Shown: positions 19,779 to 29,869, numbered from the stretch's first letter. The stretch is 64,000 nucleotides of DNA from Nitrospirales bacterium LBB_01 (GCA_004376055.2 CP049016.1:3162001-3226000), one strand, 5' to 3'. Program-made: numbers and translations. The notes: generated from the letters alone by a model not told the origin.

Positions 19779-20453
19779 GTGTTTACCGGTTTAACTGCGT
19801 CAATGGGATATGTTGTATCCTTGAAAAGGAAAGGCACTATAGTTGAACTTTCAATCTCAGACAGTACAGTGCTGCCCGGAGCAAAAACAGGAGACAGTAT
19901 TTCAATAAGCGGAGTGTGTCTGACTGTGGTTGCAAATAACTCTGGGACTGCCTCTTTTCATGTTTCAGAGGAGTCCCTTAAGACTACAACACTCGGCACA
20001 CTGACCACAGGCGGCAGGGTTAACCTTGAGCCTGCTATGGCTGCAGCCGATAGATTCGGTGGACATTTTGTCACAGGACATGTTGATACCGTAGGCACTA
20101 TATCGGCTAAAAAACAAACAGGACACGGCGGACTTGATTCTGTTAAAATAGACATTGCGATACCGGCTGGTTTCATTAAATATGTGGTCAAACGCGGCTC
20201 GGTAACTGTTGACGGCATTAGTCTTACTGTGGTTGATGTAGAGGAAACCGGTTTTTCGGTAGTAGTGATACCGCACACACTGAGTGTAACAACGCTGGGA
20301 ACAAAAAAGCCCGGCGACAGTGTAAATATAGAGACCGATATTTTAGGAAAATACGTGGAGAGATTTATTACAGGATATTTAGAAAATAGAGTGCAAGGGG
20401 GAGCAAAAGATATGGCACTCCTAACTAAACTAAAAGAGAAAGGTTATATGTAA
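19779..20453 (+). CDS. ribE: Riboflavin synthase alpha subunit
   Basis: Converts two lumazine molecules to riboflavin. The GTG start gives the usual beginning MFTGL. Two lumazine-binding repeats are visible: residues about 1-97 ([23 protein letters not shown]) and 98-200 ([25 protein letters not shown]). Its 224 residues are normal for the family. It begins a riboflavin block with ribBA and ribH. No FMN riboswitch is seen before it, because its upstream neighbour is only six bases away. Confidence 0.95.
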   Translation: MFTGLTASMGYVVSLKRKGTIVELSISDSTVLPGAKTGDSISISGVCLTVVANNSGTASFHVSEESLKTTTLGTLTTGGRVNLEPAMAAADRFGGHFVTGHVDTVGTISAKKQTGHGGLDSVKIDIAIPAGFIKYVVKRGSVTVDGISLTVVDVEETGFSVVVIPHTLSVTTLGTKKPGDSVNIETDILGKYVERFITGYLENRVQGGAKDMALLTKLKEKGYM

Positions 20454-20454
20454 G

Positions 20455-21672
20455 ATGATAGAACAGAAGCGCATAATGGAAAGTATTGAGGCTGCAATAG
20501 CGGACATAAAAGCCGGTAAGATGATAATTCTCATAGACGATGAGGACAGGGAAAACGAAGGTGATTTGTGCATGGCAGCAGATTTGGTAACCCCAGAGGC
20601 TGTAAATTTTATGGCTAAGTACGGACGAGGGCTAATATGCTTGAGTCTAACACCGGAGCGTGTAAATTACCTAAACCTTCACATGATGTCTGCCGAGAAC
20701 ACATCGTCATTTGGTACGGCATTTACAGTGTCAATAGAGGCCAGAAAGGGCGTAACTACGGGCATATCGGCTAAGGACAGGGCTAAGACAATTCTAACAG
20801 CCATAGATCCAAAGTCAAAGCCCGAGGATTTGGCACGGCCTGGGCATGTGTTTCCTCTTAGGGCGCGTCCCGGAGGGGTTTTGCAGAGGGCAGGGCAAAC
20901 TGAAGGCTCTGTAGATTTGGCAAGGCTTGCTGGACTTACACCAGCAGGCGTAATCTGTGAAATTATGAACGATGACGGCTCAATGTCAAGGGTGCCGGAA
21001 CTTAAAATATTTGCTGAGACGCACAATCTTAAAATAGTTACCATTGAGGATTTAATAAAGTACCGGCTGCGAAACGACCGGCTGATTCACAGGGTTGCTG
21101 AGGTAAAGCTGCCTACCGATTACGGTGACTTCAACGCTATCGCTTATGAAAGCATGGTTGATAAGAGCGTTCACATGGCTTTAGTTAAGGGAGATTTGCA
21201 CTCAACTGAACCCATGTTAGTGCGGGTTCATTCGGAGTGTTTGACGGGGGATGTGTTTGGCTCAAAGCGGTGCGATTGCGGAGATCAACTTCATCGCTCG
21301 ATGGAGCAGATAAACGCAAAGGGGCGCGGCGTGATACTCTACATGAGACAGGAGGGGCGCGGCATAGGGCTTGCCAATAAGATAAAAGCCTATGCGCTTC
21401 AGGACGGTGGAATGGACACGGTAGAGGCGAACATTGAGCTTGGGTTTAAGGCAGACCTCAGGGACTACGGAATAGGAGCACAGATTCTTGTGGATTTGGG
21501 GCTGACCGATATAGTTCTCATAACCAACAATCCGCGTAAAATTGTAGGGCTTGAAGGATATGGTTTAAAAGTTGTCGATAGATGCCCCATAGAGGTTACA
21601 CCACACGAAAAGAACATCGTCTATCTTAAGACAAAGAAAAAGAAACTCGGACATATGCTTGATGAGGTATAA
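20455..21672 (+). CDS. ribBA: Bifunctional DHBP synthase / GTP cyclohydrolase II (RibBA)
   Basis: Two first-step enzymes of riboflavin synthesis in one chain of 405 residues. The N-terminal half (about 1-205) makes 3,4-dihydroxy-2-butanone 4-phosphate and shows [12 protein letters not shown] plus [23 protein letters not shown]. The C-terminal half (about 206-405) is GTP cyclohydrolase II with the zinc Cys set in [19 protein letters not shown] and the RQEGRGIGL loop. It follows ribE directly and precedes ribH after a gap that carries a palindromic repeat. Confidence 0.97.
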   Translation: MIEQKRIMESIEAAIADIKAGKMIILIDDEDRENEGDLCMAADLVTPEAVNFMAKYGRGLICLSLTPERVNYLNLHMMSAENTSSFGTAFTVSIEARKGVTTGISAKDRAKTILTAIDPKSKPEDLARPGHVFPLRARPGGVLQRAGQTEGSVDLARLAGLTPAGVICEIMNDDGSMSRVPELKIFAETHNLKIVTIEDLIKYRLRNDRLIHRVAEVKLPTDYGDFNAIAYESMVDKSVHMALVKGDLHSTEPMLVRVHSECLTGDVFGSKRCDCGDQLHRSMEQINAKGRGVILYMRQEGRGIGLANKIKAYALQDGGMDTVEANIELGFKADLRDYGIGAQILVDLGLTDIVLITNNPRKIVGLEGYGLKVVDRCPIEVTPHEKNIVYLKTKKKKLGHMLDEV

Positions 21673-21706
21673 TATAAATTAGCATTCTACGTTATAATAG
21701 TAAAGA

Positions 21707-21793
21707 TGAGATTACCACGTCGCTGACGCTCCTCGTAATGACGGAAACCCTTTACCGTCATTGCGAACCCCCGCAGGGGGTGTAGCAATCTCA
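21707..21793. repeat. Dispersed palindromic repeat (REP/MITE-like)
   Basis: An 87-base imperfect inverted repeat in the ribBA-ribH gap. The outer arms TGAGATTACCAC and GTAGCAATCTCA pair with one G-T mismatch, and inner parts (CGTAATGACGG and CCGTCATTGCG) also pair. A second internal stem is CCCCCGCAGGGGG. This type of GAGATT...AATCTC hairpin is widespread in deltaproteobacteria and Nitrospirota genomes. It has no coding capacity and could fold in the mRNA between the two rib genes. Confidence 0.75.
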
Positions 21794-21881
21794 TATTTTT
21801 GCTTATGACATTTCGTTTTATCTTTGAATGCAGCTTGGTGTTAGGCTGCAAATACAGCTTGTTTTAAGAGGAGACAAAACA

Positions 21882-22343
21882 GTGAAAGTGATAGAGGGTG
21901 ATTTAAATGCCGCAGGATTAAAGGTCTGTATGATAGTAAGCAGATTTAATGATTTTATAACAAGCCATCTGCTTGATGGAGCGGTGGACGCATTTATAAG
22001 ACACGGCGGTGAGGACGAAAACATCACTGTCATAAAAGTGCCAGGGTCTTTTGAAATCCCGATGGCAGCGTTAAAAGCGGCTAAAAGCGGCAAATTTGAC
22101 GCCGTTGTAACTCTTGCCGCTATAATACGCGGAGCCACTCCGCACTTTGAGTACGTATCGGCAGAGGCGTCAAAGGGAATCGCTATGGCCTCAATGGAAA
22201 GCGGAGTGCCGGTCAGTTATGGGGTTATAACATCGGATTCCATAGAGCAGGCTATAGAGAGGGCTGGTTCAAAAAGCGGCAATAAGGGCTGGGATGCCGC
22301 CGTTACAGCTATTGAGATGGCTAATGTGATAAAGCGCCTATGA
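21882..22343 (+). CDS. ribH: 6,7-dimethyl-8-ribityllumazine synthase
   Basis: Forms the lumazine precursor of riboflavin from the RibBA products. I chose the GTG at 21882 because AAGAGGAG lies nine bases upstream and the protein then begins [10 protein letters not shown], as in family members; a longer frame from 21828 would add 18 unrelated residues. Core motifs are [46 protein letters not shown] and [11 protein letters not shown]. The 153-residue length is standard. The stop overlaps the nusB start. Confidence 0.95.
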   Translation: MKVIEGDLNAAGLKVCMIVSRFNDFITSHLLDGAVDAFIRHGGEDENITVIKVPGSFEIPMAALKAAKSGKFDAVVTLAAIIRGATPHFEYVSAEASKGIAMASMESGVPVSYGVITSDSIEQAIERAGSKSGNKGWDAAVTAIEMANVIKRL

Positions 22344-22825
22344 CACGCAGACAAGCGCGGGAATATGTGCTTCAGTCACTTTTTCAGCATGAGTTTACCG
22401 GGGCGGCGCCAGATAGAGCCGAGTTGCTTAACTTTATGAAAGACAACCCGCCCGGCAAAGAGATTCTGGAATTCATTGACGATTTGATAAATGGCACGAT
22501 AGAGCACATGGAAGAGCTTGATACAGTCATTCAAAGAGCGTGTAAACATTGGGAATTAAACCGTCTTGCCGCTATTGACAGAAATATTATGAGGTTTGCT
22601 ACGTACGAAATCATATTCAGAGGCGACATCCCACACGCTGTGACAATAAACGAGGCGGTGGATATAGCAAAGCGGTTTTCCACTGAGGACTCATTTTCGT
22701 TTATTAACGGGGTACTGGATAAAATCGCTCATCAGAGTGGTGTTGATAAAGCGCCGGATAAGAGGGCTGTCAAAAAATCCTCAGGAATGGTTAATAAAAG
22801 GGCTGTCAAGGAACACAGCGCTTAA
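22340..22825 (+). CDS. nusB: Transcription antitermination factor NusB
   Basis: RNA-binding factor of the rRNA antitermination complex with NusE. It begins [17 protein letters not shown] and contains [16 protein letters not shown] and [27 protein letters not shown], the family core (about residues 1-135). The last 25 residues are a Lys-rich tail with two KRAVK units (about residues 142 and 154), an extension not needed for the fold. The ATGA overlap with ribH is the common ribH-nusB pairing. Confidence 0.95.
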   Translation: MTRRQAREYVLQSLFQHEFTGAAPDRAELLNFMKDNPPGKEILEFIDDLINGTIEHMEELDTVIQRACKHWELNRLAAIDRNIMRFATYEIIFRGDIPHAVTINEAVDIAKRFSTEDSFSFINGVLDKIAHQSGVDKAPDKRAVKKSSGMVNKRAVKEHSA

Positions 22826-22849
22826 TTCGGAAAGAGGGACTGAGAGAAT

Positions 22850-23578
22850 ATGCCATACGCAGTCATATCGGATATACACTCTAATCTGACGGCTCTTGAA
22901 GCTGTCCTTAAAGACATTGAGAGCAGAGCGATAGAGAGTGTGTATTTCACAGGAGATGCGGTTGGCTATGGCCCATCGCCAAATCAGTGTGTGGAGCTGC
23001 TTAAAAAATCCTGTAAAATTCTGATAGCCGGTAACCACGACTGGGCGGCTATTAATTATACGAGTGCTGATTATTTTAACGATATGGCACTCCATGCTAT
23101 CACGTGGACCACTGACACTTTAACCTCTGAAAATATTACGGAAATTGAGAATTTTAAATTATTGAAATCATCTGCGGAGCGGAACGCCCTCTTTGTTCAT
23201 GCCACACCGAAAGACCCTGAGAACTGGGACTACCTGATGTCCAAAAATGACGCTCTCATTAATTTTGAGCATTTTGAGCAGCAACTCTGCTTTATAGGTC
23301 ATAGTCATATGCCGATAATGGTGAGTGTTGATACCGTAACCGGAAAGGTAATCACAGACAAAGAGCGGATGGAGCTAAAAATGGACAGCCGCTACATTAT
23401 CAACGTGGGCAGCGTTGGGCAGCCCCGTGACAATGACCCTAGAGCCGCATACGCCATAGTGAATGACGACACCGTAGAGATAGTGCGTGTAGAATACGAT
23501 ATAAGAAAAACACAGGCCGAGATGGAATCGGTGGGACTTCCGTTTAAACTTATTGATAGGCTTGAATATGGATATTAG
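22850..23578 (+). CDS. Metallophosphoesterase (calcineurin-like fold)
   Basis: A 242-residue phosphoesterase. The metal-binding motifs are in order: SDIHSNLTALEAVL, FTGDAVGYGPSPNQC, AGNHDWAA, VHATPKD and GHSHMP. It resembles YfcE/MJ0936-type enzymes and bacterial diadenosine tetraphosphatases; the substrate cannot be fixed from sequence. It stands 24 bases after nusB and is followed by a gap with a dispersed repeat. Confidence 0.85.
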   Translation: MPYAVISDIHSNLTALEAVLKDIESRAIESVYFTGDAVGYGPSPNQCVELLKKSCKILIAGNHDWAAINYTSADYFNDMALHAITWTTDTLTSENITEIENFKLLKSSAERNALFVHATPKDPENWDYLMSKNDALINFEHFEQQLCFIGHSHMPIMVSVDTVTGKVITDKERMELKMDSRYIINVGSVGQPRDNDPRAAYAIVNDDTVEIVRVEYDIRKTQAEMESVGLPFKLIDRLEYGY

Positions 23579-23640
23579 GATAAAATGCTTATTGGGGTAA
23601 CTACTGTAAATTTTTTTCAGTCTGCAAATCATACAGTTAA

Positions 23641-23741
23641 AAGGACTGGATTCCCGCTCGTAGGCGGGAATGACAAAGGGGGCCATTTCTTTTTTTTGTC
23701 ATTCCTTTTTTTCTTGTCATTCCTGCGAAGGCAGGAATCCA
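23641..23741. repeat. Dispersed repeat, copy A (ATTCCCGC hairpins)
   Basis: A compound palindrome. The left arm 23641-23677 has GGATTCCCGCTCG followed by GCGGGAATGAC; the right arm 23713-23740 has GTCATTCCTGCGAAGG and CAGGAATCC. Each arm alone folds as a hairpin and the arms are also inverted relative to one another. A second copy with the same order of parts is at 59161-59280. It carries no ORF and lies in the gap between the phosphoesterase and purB. Confidence 0.8.
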
Positions 23742-23805
23742 TTTTTTTGTTTGCGGAGCTAACTGCATAGGCAAATAAGATAATTTATTTATAAAAGGAG
23801 CAAAC

Positions 23806-25098
23806 GTGATACAACGATATACAAAGCAGGAGATGGGCAACCTGTGGGAGCTTGAGGCAAAGTACGAAAAGTGGCTGCAGGTGGAGATTGCCGTGTGTGA
23901 GGCGTGGGCAGAGGTAGGAGAGATACCGGTGGATGCTCTCAAAATCATAAAAGAAAAAGCCGGGTTTGACTCAAAACGGATAGATGAGATAGAGCTTCAG
24001 GTAAAGCACGATGTGATAGCGTTTTTGACGTCAGTTGCCGAGTTTGTGGGGCCAGGGTCACGCTACATTCATAAGGGTCTGACATCGTCTGACATTCTGG
24101 ATACTGCTAATGCGCTTTTAATGATTGATGCAGCCAATATAATCATAAATGATATAAAGGCGCTGTCAAGTGTTCTAAAGGAGCAGGCATTGCGCCATAA
24201 GGAAACAGTTTGCATGGGCAGAAGTCACGGGATTCATGCCGAGCCGATGGTGTTTGGACTCAAATTTGCCCTTTGGTATGAGGAGATGAAAAGGAACCTG
24301 CAAAGGATGGAACAAGCTAAGGAAACTATCTCTGTTGGGAAACTATCAGGAGCAGTCGGGACATTTTCCTCAATTCCTCCGCATATAGAGGAAATGGTTT
24401 TAAGTAAACTTGGCCTTACGCCGGAACCAGTTGCCACACAGATAGTTCAAAGAGACAGGTACGCAGAGTATATGTCAACTCTTGCAATAGTGGCAGCCAC
24501 GGTAGAAAAAATAGCTGTAGAGATCCGGCATCTTCAAAGAACAGAGGTTGGAGAGGCTGAGGAACCATTCAGTAAGGGACAAAAGGGCTCCTCTGCAATG
24601 CCTCACAAAAGAAATCCGATAGGGAGCGAAAACCTCTCTGGGCTTGCGCGCATTGTAAGAGCAAATGCGATAGCGGCTTTGGAGAATGTAGCACTTTGGC
24701 ACGAAAGAGACATAAGCCACTCATCGGTTGAGCGCGTGATAATACCAGATAGCACAATTTTAGTTAACTACATGTTAAACAGATTAAAGGGTATAATATC
24801 AGGGCTTAACGTATATCCAGAGGTTATGAAGAAAAACTTAGAAAAGAGCTATGGACTGTTTAATTCCCAAAAGGTGCTTTTGGCTCTTACCGAATGTGGC
24901 CTAACACGTGAGAAATCCTACGACCTTGTACAGAGAAACGCTATGAGAAGCTGGTCAGAGAGGATTGATTTTAAAGAGCTGCTTAGTCATGACTCCGAGA
25001 TAACCGCAGTGATTTCTATGGATAAACTCGATAAACTGTTTGAATTAAATGAATATTTTCAGCACATAGACCATATATATAAAAGGGTTTTTGGTTAG
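23806..25098 (+). CDS. purB: Adenylosuccinate lyase
   Basis: Catalyses two steps of purine synthesis, splitting SAICAR and adenylosuccinate. The signature GSSAMPHKRNPIGSENL is present (about residue 260), with HDVIAFLTSVAEF and TSSDILDTANALL earlier giving catalytic residues. The length of 430 is normal. It starts at GTG after an AAAAGGAG ribosome binding site. It converges with the minus-strand KimA-like gene; a short GTACG-TCA-CGTAC stem lies between the two stops but lacks a T tract. Confidence 0.97.
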   Translation: MIQRYTKQEMGNLWELEAKYEKWLQVEIAVCEAWAEVGEIPVDALKIIKEKAGFDSKRIDEIELQVKHDVIAFLTSVAEFVGPGSRYIHKGLTSSDILDTANALLMIDAANIIINDIKALSSVLKEQALRHKETVCMGRSHGIHAEPMVFGLKFALWYEEMKRNLQRMEQAKETISVGKLSGAVGTFSSIPPHIEEMVLSKLGLTPEPVATQIVQRDRYAEYMSTLAIVAATVEKIAVEIRHLQRTEVGEAEEPFSKGQKGSSAMPHKRNPIGSENLSGLARIVRANAIAALENVALWHERDISHSSVERVIIPDSTILVNYMLNRLKGIISGLNVYPEVMKKNLEKSYGLFNSQKVLLALTECGLTREKSYDLVQRNAMRSWSERIDFKELLSHDSEITAVISMDKLDKLFELNEYFQHIDHIYKRVFG

Positions 25099-25138
25099 TA
25101 AAGAAAAGAGTACGTCACGTACAAGCAGATCCTATTTA

Positions 25139-26947
25139 TCATTTTAAATGGAGTGGCACGCTTGTAGAGACAACTCCCTCCTTAAACAGTATTATGCCCT
25201 TTATAAATATGGCTGTCTGGTTATGAAGGAGGTGATGCCACCACTTTTGCGGAACGAACTCTGGAAGAACTACGGTGATGATACCTTTTTTATAACTGTC
25301 CCTAATGTCATCTATATAGGACATCAAAGGTTCAATGATAGAGCGGTAAGGGGACTCAAGTATAACAAGCGGAATACCCATGCCATACGATTCCCATGAT
25401 TTTTTTACATTTGCAGTAACAACTGGATCAAGACACACATACACAGCTGTCACATCACCGGAGATTGCCTTTGCATATTTAATAGCATTTAATACCGCAC
25501 TCTGAATGCCAGAGATAGGGACAACCACTGAATGATGGATGTACTCCTCAGTAGGTTCAGCGTTTTTGATTGACAGCTGTTTTGAAACAGACTGGTAATG
25601 AAGATTTATTTTCTTTGTCGCATACATGATAATTGGAATAGCGATGATTACCATCCATGCCCCGTGAATAAACTTTGTTGTGGAAATCACCAGTGATACT
25701 GTAGCAGTTGTTATTGTTCCGAGAGCGTTTATGATAATGTGTTTTACCCATCCCTTGCCTTTAAATTTAAGCCAGTGAACAACCATTCCCGCCTGGGATA
25801 ATGTAAAAGACAGAAAGACTCCAACAGCATACAGAGGGATAAGAGAATGTGTATCGCCGTCAAAGGATGCCATAAGTATGGCGGAAAATATACTCAATAT
25901 GATTACACCGTTAGAAAAGACTAATTTATCACCACGGTTTGCCAATTGCCGCGGCAGATAGCCATCCTGAGCCATTATAGAAGAAAGTCTGGGGAAATCT
26001 GCAAAAGACGTATTAGCCGCAAGTATTAGAATTAGAAATGTCGTACCCTGAATAAAGTAGTAAAAAAAACCCTGCGAGAATATGGTTTTTGCCAGTTGTG
26101 ACAGTATGGTTTCATTGTCAGACGGCAGTATGCCAAAACGGTGTGTCAAAAAGGTAATGCCCGTAAATGAAAATCCAAGAATGATGGCCATCCATATTAA
26201 TGTGATACCAGCATTTTTGGACTCTGGAGCTTTAAAGGCTCTGACACCGTTAGAGATAGCCTCTATACCGGTAAGGGCAGTGCAGCCTGAGGAGAAGGCC
26301 TTCATTATGAGAAATATCATCATAATATCCGAATATACATGAGCTTGCACAGGATGGGTGGCATGTTGCAAAGATGTGATACGCATTAAACCAACGCAGA
26401 TAAGTATTACTATTCCTGCAATAAAAAAATATGTTGGCAGAGAGAATATCTTACCCGATTCCTTAACACCTCGTAAATTAACTACTGTGATGACTAAAAG
26501 TGAGATGATGCACAACATAACCCTGTATTTGTACAAAAATGGCGCTGCAGATGTTATAGCGGCAACCCCTGAACTGATACTTACGGACACCGTAAGGACG
26601 TAATCAATAAGCAGGGCAGATCCAGCCGCAAGTCCAGCATTTATCCCAAGATTATCCTTCGCTACAATATAAGCACCCCCGCCTGAAGGATACTCGTGAA
26701 TAGTTTGAAAATAAGAGGCAGCTACTATCGCTATCAAGGTGGTTATGCCAATGGCTATTGGCATGGAATAATGTAGCAGTCCAGCTCCGCCAAGCACTAA
26801 AACAATAAGTATTTCCTCAGTTGCATACGCCACCGAGGACATGGCATCGGAGGAAAACACCGCAAGACCTGTAAACTTTGATACGCGTTCGTGTTTTTCT
26901 TTTACCGATTCTATCGGTCTGCCAATAAGAAAAGTTTTAATAGACAT
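25139..26947 (-). CDS. APC-family transporter of the KimA/YdaO potassium-uptake type
   Basis: A 602-residue transporter with 12 predicted spans (about residues 30-450) and a soluble C-terminal domain of about 130 residues. Segments SSDAMSSVAYATEEILI, EYPSGGGAYIVAKDNLG and LLIDYVLTVSVSIS, plus LKAFSSGCTALTGIEAISN, closely resemble Bacillus KimA, a high-affinity K+/H+ symporter whose activity and synthesis are controlled by c-di-AMP. Potassium as substrate is therefore an inference. The leader is too short for a ydaO-type riboswitch. Confidence 0.8.
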   Translation of the reverse strand: MSIKTFLIGRPIESVKEKHERVSKFTGLAVFSSDAMSSVAYATEEILIVLVLGGAGLLHYSMPIAIGITTLIAIVAASYFQTIHEYPSGGGAYIVAKDNLGINAGLAAGSALLIDYVLTVSVSISSGVAAITSAAPFLYKYRVMLCIISLLVITVVNLRGVKESGKIFSLPTYFFIAGIVILICVGLMRITSLQHATHPVQAHVYSDIMMIFLIMKAFSSGCTALTGIEAISNGVRAFKAPESKNAGITLIWMAIILGFSFTGITFLTHRFGILPSDNETILSQLAKTIFSQGFFYYFIQGTTFLILILAANTSFADFPRLSSIMAQDGYLPRQLANRGDKLVFSNGVIILSIFSAILMASFDGDTHSLIPLYAVGVFLSFTLSQAGMVVHWLKFKGKGWVKHIIINALGTITTATVSLVISTTKFIHGAWMVIIAIPIIMYATKKINLHYQSVSKQLSIKNAEPTEEYIHHSVVVPISGIQSAVLNAIKYAKAISGDVTAVYVCLDPVVTANVKKSWESYGMGIPLVILESPYRSIIEPLMSYIDDIRDSYKKGIITVVLPEFVPQKWWHHLLHNQTAIFIKGIILFKEGVVSTSVPLHLK

Positions 26948-27022
26948 ACATCTTACCTATCAGCTCAGCGTGGTGCAAAACATTGATTAAAGATCTAAAC
27001 ACTCTCATATCTTACGACAGCG

Positions 27023-27052
27023 ATTATAAATTTATAGACTACCATTTGTCAA
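27023..27052 (-). promoter_or_regulatory. Sigma70-type promoter of the KimA-like gene
   Basis: Minus-strand TTGACA (27052-27047) and TATAAT (27028-27023) match the consensus perfectly and are 18 bp apart. The transcript would start near 27016, giving a leader of about 70 bases. It lies just after the stop codon of the upstream glycosyltransferase gene, so the transporter is transcribed on its own. Confidence 0.75.
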
Positions 27053-27079
27053 CTTGTAGAAGCCTCATTATGACAACTT

Positions 27080-28018
27080 CTACTTAAAATAAGACGGGTG
27101 ACCGCTTAGGCGTTTTCTCAGAGGTTTTGAGATTTTGTCATAGCGTATGCCTGCACTGTAGCCTATGAATCTAAAAATCGTCTGAAGTACAAAGTACATA
27201 AGCCAGAAGAATTTGTGAGTTGGGCGCTGATTATCATTAAGGAAATGTCTCACTCCGCTTACAAAGTACCGAAGCCCTTCACCATCGGGACGCACGTAGT
27301 TAAGCAGATTGTTTTCCTTCAAAGACACCCCAATATCAAAATGGCGCTTAAACTGCTTTATGAGTGAGAAATTGTGGGAGTGATAGACTATTGCAAGCGG
27401 CTCATAGACAACTTTATAGTCTGATAATATCAGCTTAGAAGACAGCATCATATCCTCGTTCATTATGACCGATTGAAAACCACCTGCCTCTGTAAAAGCG
27501 TCTCGCTTTATGGCAGAACAAACATTTGAAAAGAAAAATGTCTTAATACCAAGCAACCCAATAGAGTCTTTGCTTTTAACCATTCGGGTATCAGGGTAAT
27601 TAAATGTCCTGCTAAAATATTCAACCGGATTAGCGTCCATTCTGGGAACTTGTCTTGCAAAAGCAGCAGCAGTAAGGGGGTCATCGAGAGGTTTTAAAAG
27701 TGCCGCAAAAAGCATGTCGTTAACTGGCATGGCGTCTTGTGTCATAAACATTAAAACTCTGCCTGAGGCCATAGATTCAGCTAAATTGCGGCTGCCTCCG
27801 TGGTTAAATTCACTCACTGGGATTACGATAGTTTTACAGCCCAAAGAGTTTGCAATTTCAACCGTATTATCAGAGGATGAGGAGTCTATCACTATGACCT
27901 CAGCGCTTACCGGCGTGCCGTCTTCATACTTTTGACTAAAACAAGAGGCGGCTAACTTTCCGATTACTCCTGAAGCATTGATGGTTGGAACTATTACGCT
28001 TACATCCATATGTTTCAA
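27080..28018 (-). CDS. Family 2 glycosyltransferase (rhamnosyltransferase-like)
   Basis: A 312-residue GT2 enzyme with an N-terminal GT-A fold (residues about 1-230): VSVIVPTINASGVIGKL, EVIVIDSSSSDNTVEIA, HGGSRNLAESM, and MNEDMMLSSKLILSDYKV. The DSSSSDNT loop and HGGSRN pattern resemble rhamnosyltransferases. A C-terminal tail contains basic helices. It stands alone between the KimA-like gene and the divergent HDOD gene; the sugar and acceptor are unknown, but other polysaccharide genes start about 3 kb away. Confidence 0.85.
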   Translation of the reverse strand: MKHMDVSVIVPTINASGVIGKLAASCFSQKYEDGTPVSAEVIVIDSSSSDNTVEIANSLGCKTIVIPVSEFNHGGSRNLAESMASGRVLMFMTQDAMPVNDMLFAALLKPLDDPLTAAAFARQVPRMDANPVEYFSRTFNYPDTRMVKSKDSIGLLGIKTFFFSNVCSAIKRDAFTEAGGFQSVIMNEDMMLSSKLILSDYKVVYEPLAIVYHSHNFSLIKQFKRHFDIGVSLKENNLLNYVRPDGEGLRYFVSGVRHFLNDNQRPTHKFFWLMYFVLQTIFRFIGYSAGIRYDKISKPLRKRLSGHPSYFK

Positions 28019-28107
28019 AGTCTACCACAAATTTGACAACGGTGACAATATGAATTTTTCTGTAAAATAATGTTAAAATCAGACCAACTAACAGCTGAGA
28101 CGAAAGT

Positions 28108-29682
28108 ATGGATAAAAATATACCGATAATAGAAAAGTTAAACACTAAGATACTCTCTAACAGTGATTTCCCAGCTATGGGACGCACTGTAGCTCTTGTT
28201 AATAAACAAACATCCTCAGAGAGTGACGTCTCGGTGACAGAACTTGCCAACACTATACTGAATGATTACGCTCTTTCCAATAAGCTCCTGAAAATGGTCA
28301 ACACGGTTTTCTATATTAAGTACCAATTGGATGGTAAAATAAATACAATCTCACGCGCTGTTTATGTTTTAGGGTTTAATCAAGTAAGAAATGCTGCGCT
28401 GTCGCTGATGTTATTTGAACATATAAGTAACAAAGCCACAGCATATGATTTGCGAGAGGGAATGGTCATGTCCTTTATGACAGCGCTGATAGCCAGAGAG
28501 GTTGCCAAACAAACCGACGTGGAGGATGTTGAGGCGGCTTTTCTTTGCGCCTTTTTTCATGACCTTGGAAAACTGCTCACAATTTTCTATTTGCCTGAAG
28601 AGTTTTTGAAAATAAAAGAGATACTGGCAAAGGACCCGTCCTCTGAAGAGGCTGCAGTGCTCTCTGTGCTGGGAACCAAATTTGAAAAAATTGGAGCTCA
28701 TATTGCAAAGAGCTGGCATTTTTCAGCCGACATAATATACTGTATGGAGACGTCGTCCCAGTCCCAGCACTCTGTCCTTACTCAACTGGATAAACTTCGT
28801 TGTTTAACCGGATTTTCTAGTAAAATATGCAGCATCACCTACAGAGCTAACCAAACACCGGAGGTTTGGGCACATTCAATTACCTCGCTTCTGAAAAGTT
28901 ACAAAGGCTGCATTGACTTAAAAGAGGAGGATGTAATAACTATTCTTGAATCGTCCTTTAAGGAAACACTTGAGTATGCTAAAAACTTTAAATTTGGCAT
29001 AAATGACAGCAAGTTTCTAAAGCGGCTTTCCTTTTACCTGACACACATGGGTAGCAGCATATCTTGCCCTGAAGAGGTTATAACTAAGGAAAAGCAATAT
29101 GAAGACATAGGCGGTATTAGCCTGCTTGAAATACACCCCGGGGATGCCGATGACGTCGTTGACGACAACCCTGAGGCAATATTAATGAAAGGGGTTCAGG
29201 AAATAGCTAACACTTTACTTGAAAATTATAACTTAAATGATGTGCTTAGAATGATTCTTGAGGTACTGTTTAGAGGCTTTAAGTTTCACAGAGTAATAAT
29301 TTGTATAAGAAACTCTAAGGACTCTGTTATGGAGGGTAGATTTGGCTTTGGGCCGGATTTAGGTAAAATAGGCAAGAGTTTTAAATTCGCACTAGATAAA
29401 GACTCTGATGATGTTTTTAATTTATCGCTTACACAGGGAGTGGATATACTGATTTCAGATATTAGCGATAACAGAATCGTTTCTAAAATTCCGGCATGGT
29501 TTACAAACTTAGTGGATGCACAAACATTTGTACTAATACCGATTATCGTACTTAAAACCCCGATTGGCCTTATTTATGCCGAAAAACAGAAAGCCAATGA
29601 GATTTCTATAAGTCAGCAACTGCTAAGATTTATAAAAACACTGAGAAACCAGGCTGTCTTAGCCATTAAACAAAGAATGTAG
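28108..29682 (+). CDS. HDOD-GAF signalling protein
   Basis: A 524-residue cytosolic protein. The HDOD domain occupies about residues 10-220, with SDFPAMGRTVALVN and ANTILNDYALSNKLLKMVNT at the start and CAFFHDLGKLLTIFYLP in the middle, so a metal-type HD pair is still present. Residues about 365-520 form a GAF-like domain (LNDVLRMILEVLFRGFKFHRVIICI). HDOD proteins regulate motility, c-di-GMP or stress pathways in other bacteria; the ligand of this GAF domain is not known. It is monocistronic. Confidence 0.85.
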   Translation: MDKNIPIIEKLNTKILSNSDFPAMGRTVALVNKQTSSESDVSVTELANTILNDYALSNKLLKMVNTVFYIKYQLDGKINTISRAVYVLGFNQVRNAALSLMLFEHISNKATAYDLREGMVMSFMTALIAREVAKQTDVEDVEAAFLCAFFHDLGKLLTIFYLPEEFLKIKEILAKDPSSEEAAVLSVLGTKFEKIGAHIAKSWHFSADIIYCMETSSQSQHSVLTQLDKLRCLTGFSSKICSITYRANQTPEVWAHSITSLLKSYKGCIDLKEEDVITILESSFKETLEYAKNFKFGINDSKFLKRLSFYLTHMGSSISCPEEVITKEKQYEDIGGISLLEIHPGDADDVVDDNPEAILMKGVQEIANTLLENYNLNDVLRMILEVLFRGFKFHRVIICIRNSKDSVMEGRFGFGPDLGKIGKSFKFALDKDSDDVFNLSLTQGVDILISDISDNRIVSKIPAWFTNLVDAQTFVLIPIIVLKTPIGLIYAEKQKANEISISQQLLRFIKTLRNQAVLAIKQRM

Positions 29683-29820
29683 CGAAAAATATTCCCCTTC
29701 GCACAACGGCCAGCATTGAGCGAAAACTTCTTACCATATAACAATGACCGCAAGTAGCATTAAATTCAACAGCGGCTACTACAGAGCGTTTCACGACACA
29801 TGATTATTTTACATACTAAT

Positions 29821-29836
29821 TGTTCCACGTGGAACA
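29821..29836. promoter_or_regulatory. parS-like ParB binding site 1
   Basis: TGTTCCACGTGGAACA is a perfect 16-base palindrome and fits the ParB-binding consensus TGTTNCACGTGNAACA at every defined position. It lies in the 220-base intergenic gap 29683-29902, which has no gene. ParB spreading from such sites segregates the chromosome origin. Confidence 0.8.
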
Positions 29837-29869
29837 TCTAAAATTTTCAGTAAAGCATGTTTTCAAAAT

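Noticed and set aside
25110-25122. Terminator between purB and the KimA-like gene
   Set aside because: The stem is only five base pairs and no T tract follows on either strand.
26948-27022. c-di-AMP (ydaO-type) riboswitch before the KimA-like gene
   Set aside because: The predicted leader is only about 70 bases, too short, and none of the conserved riboswitch elements is visible.
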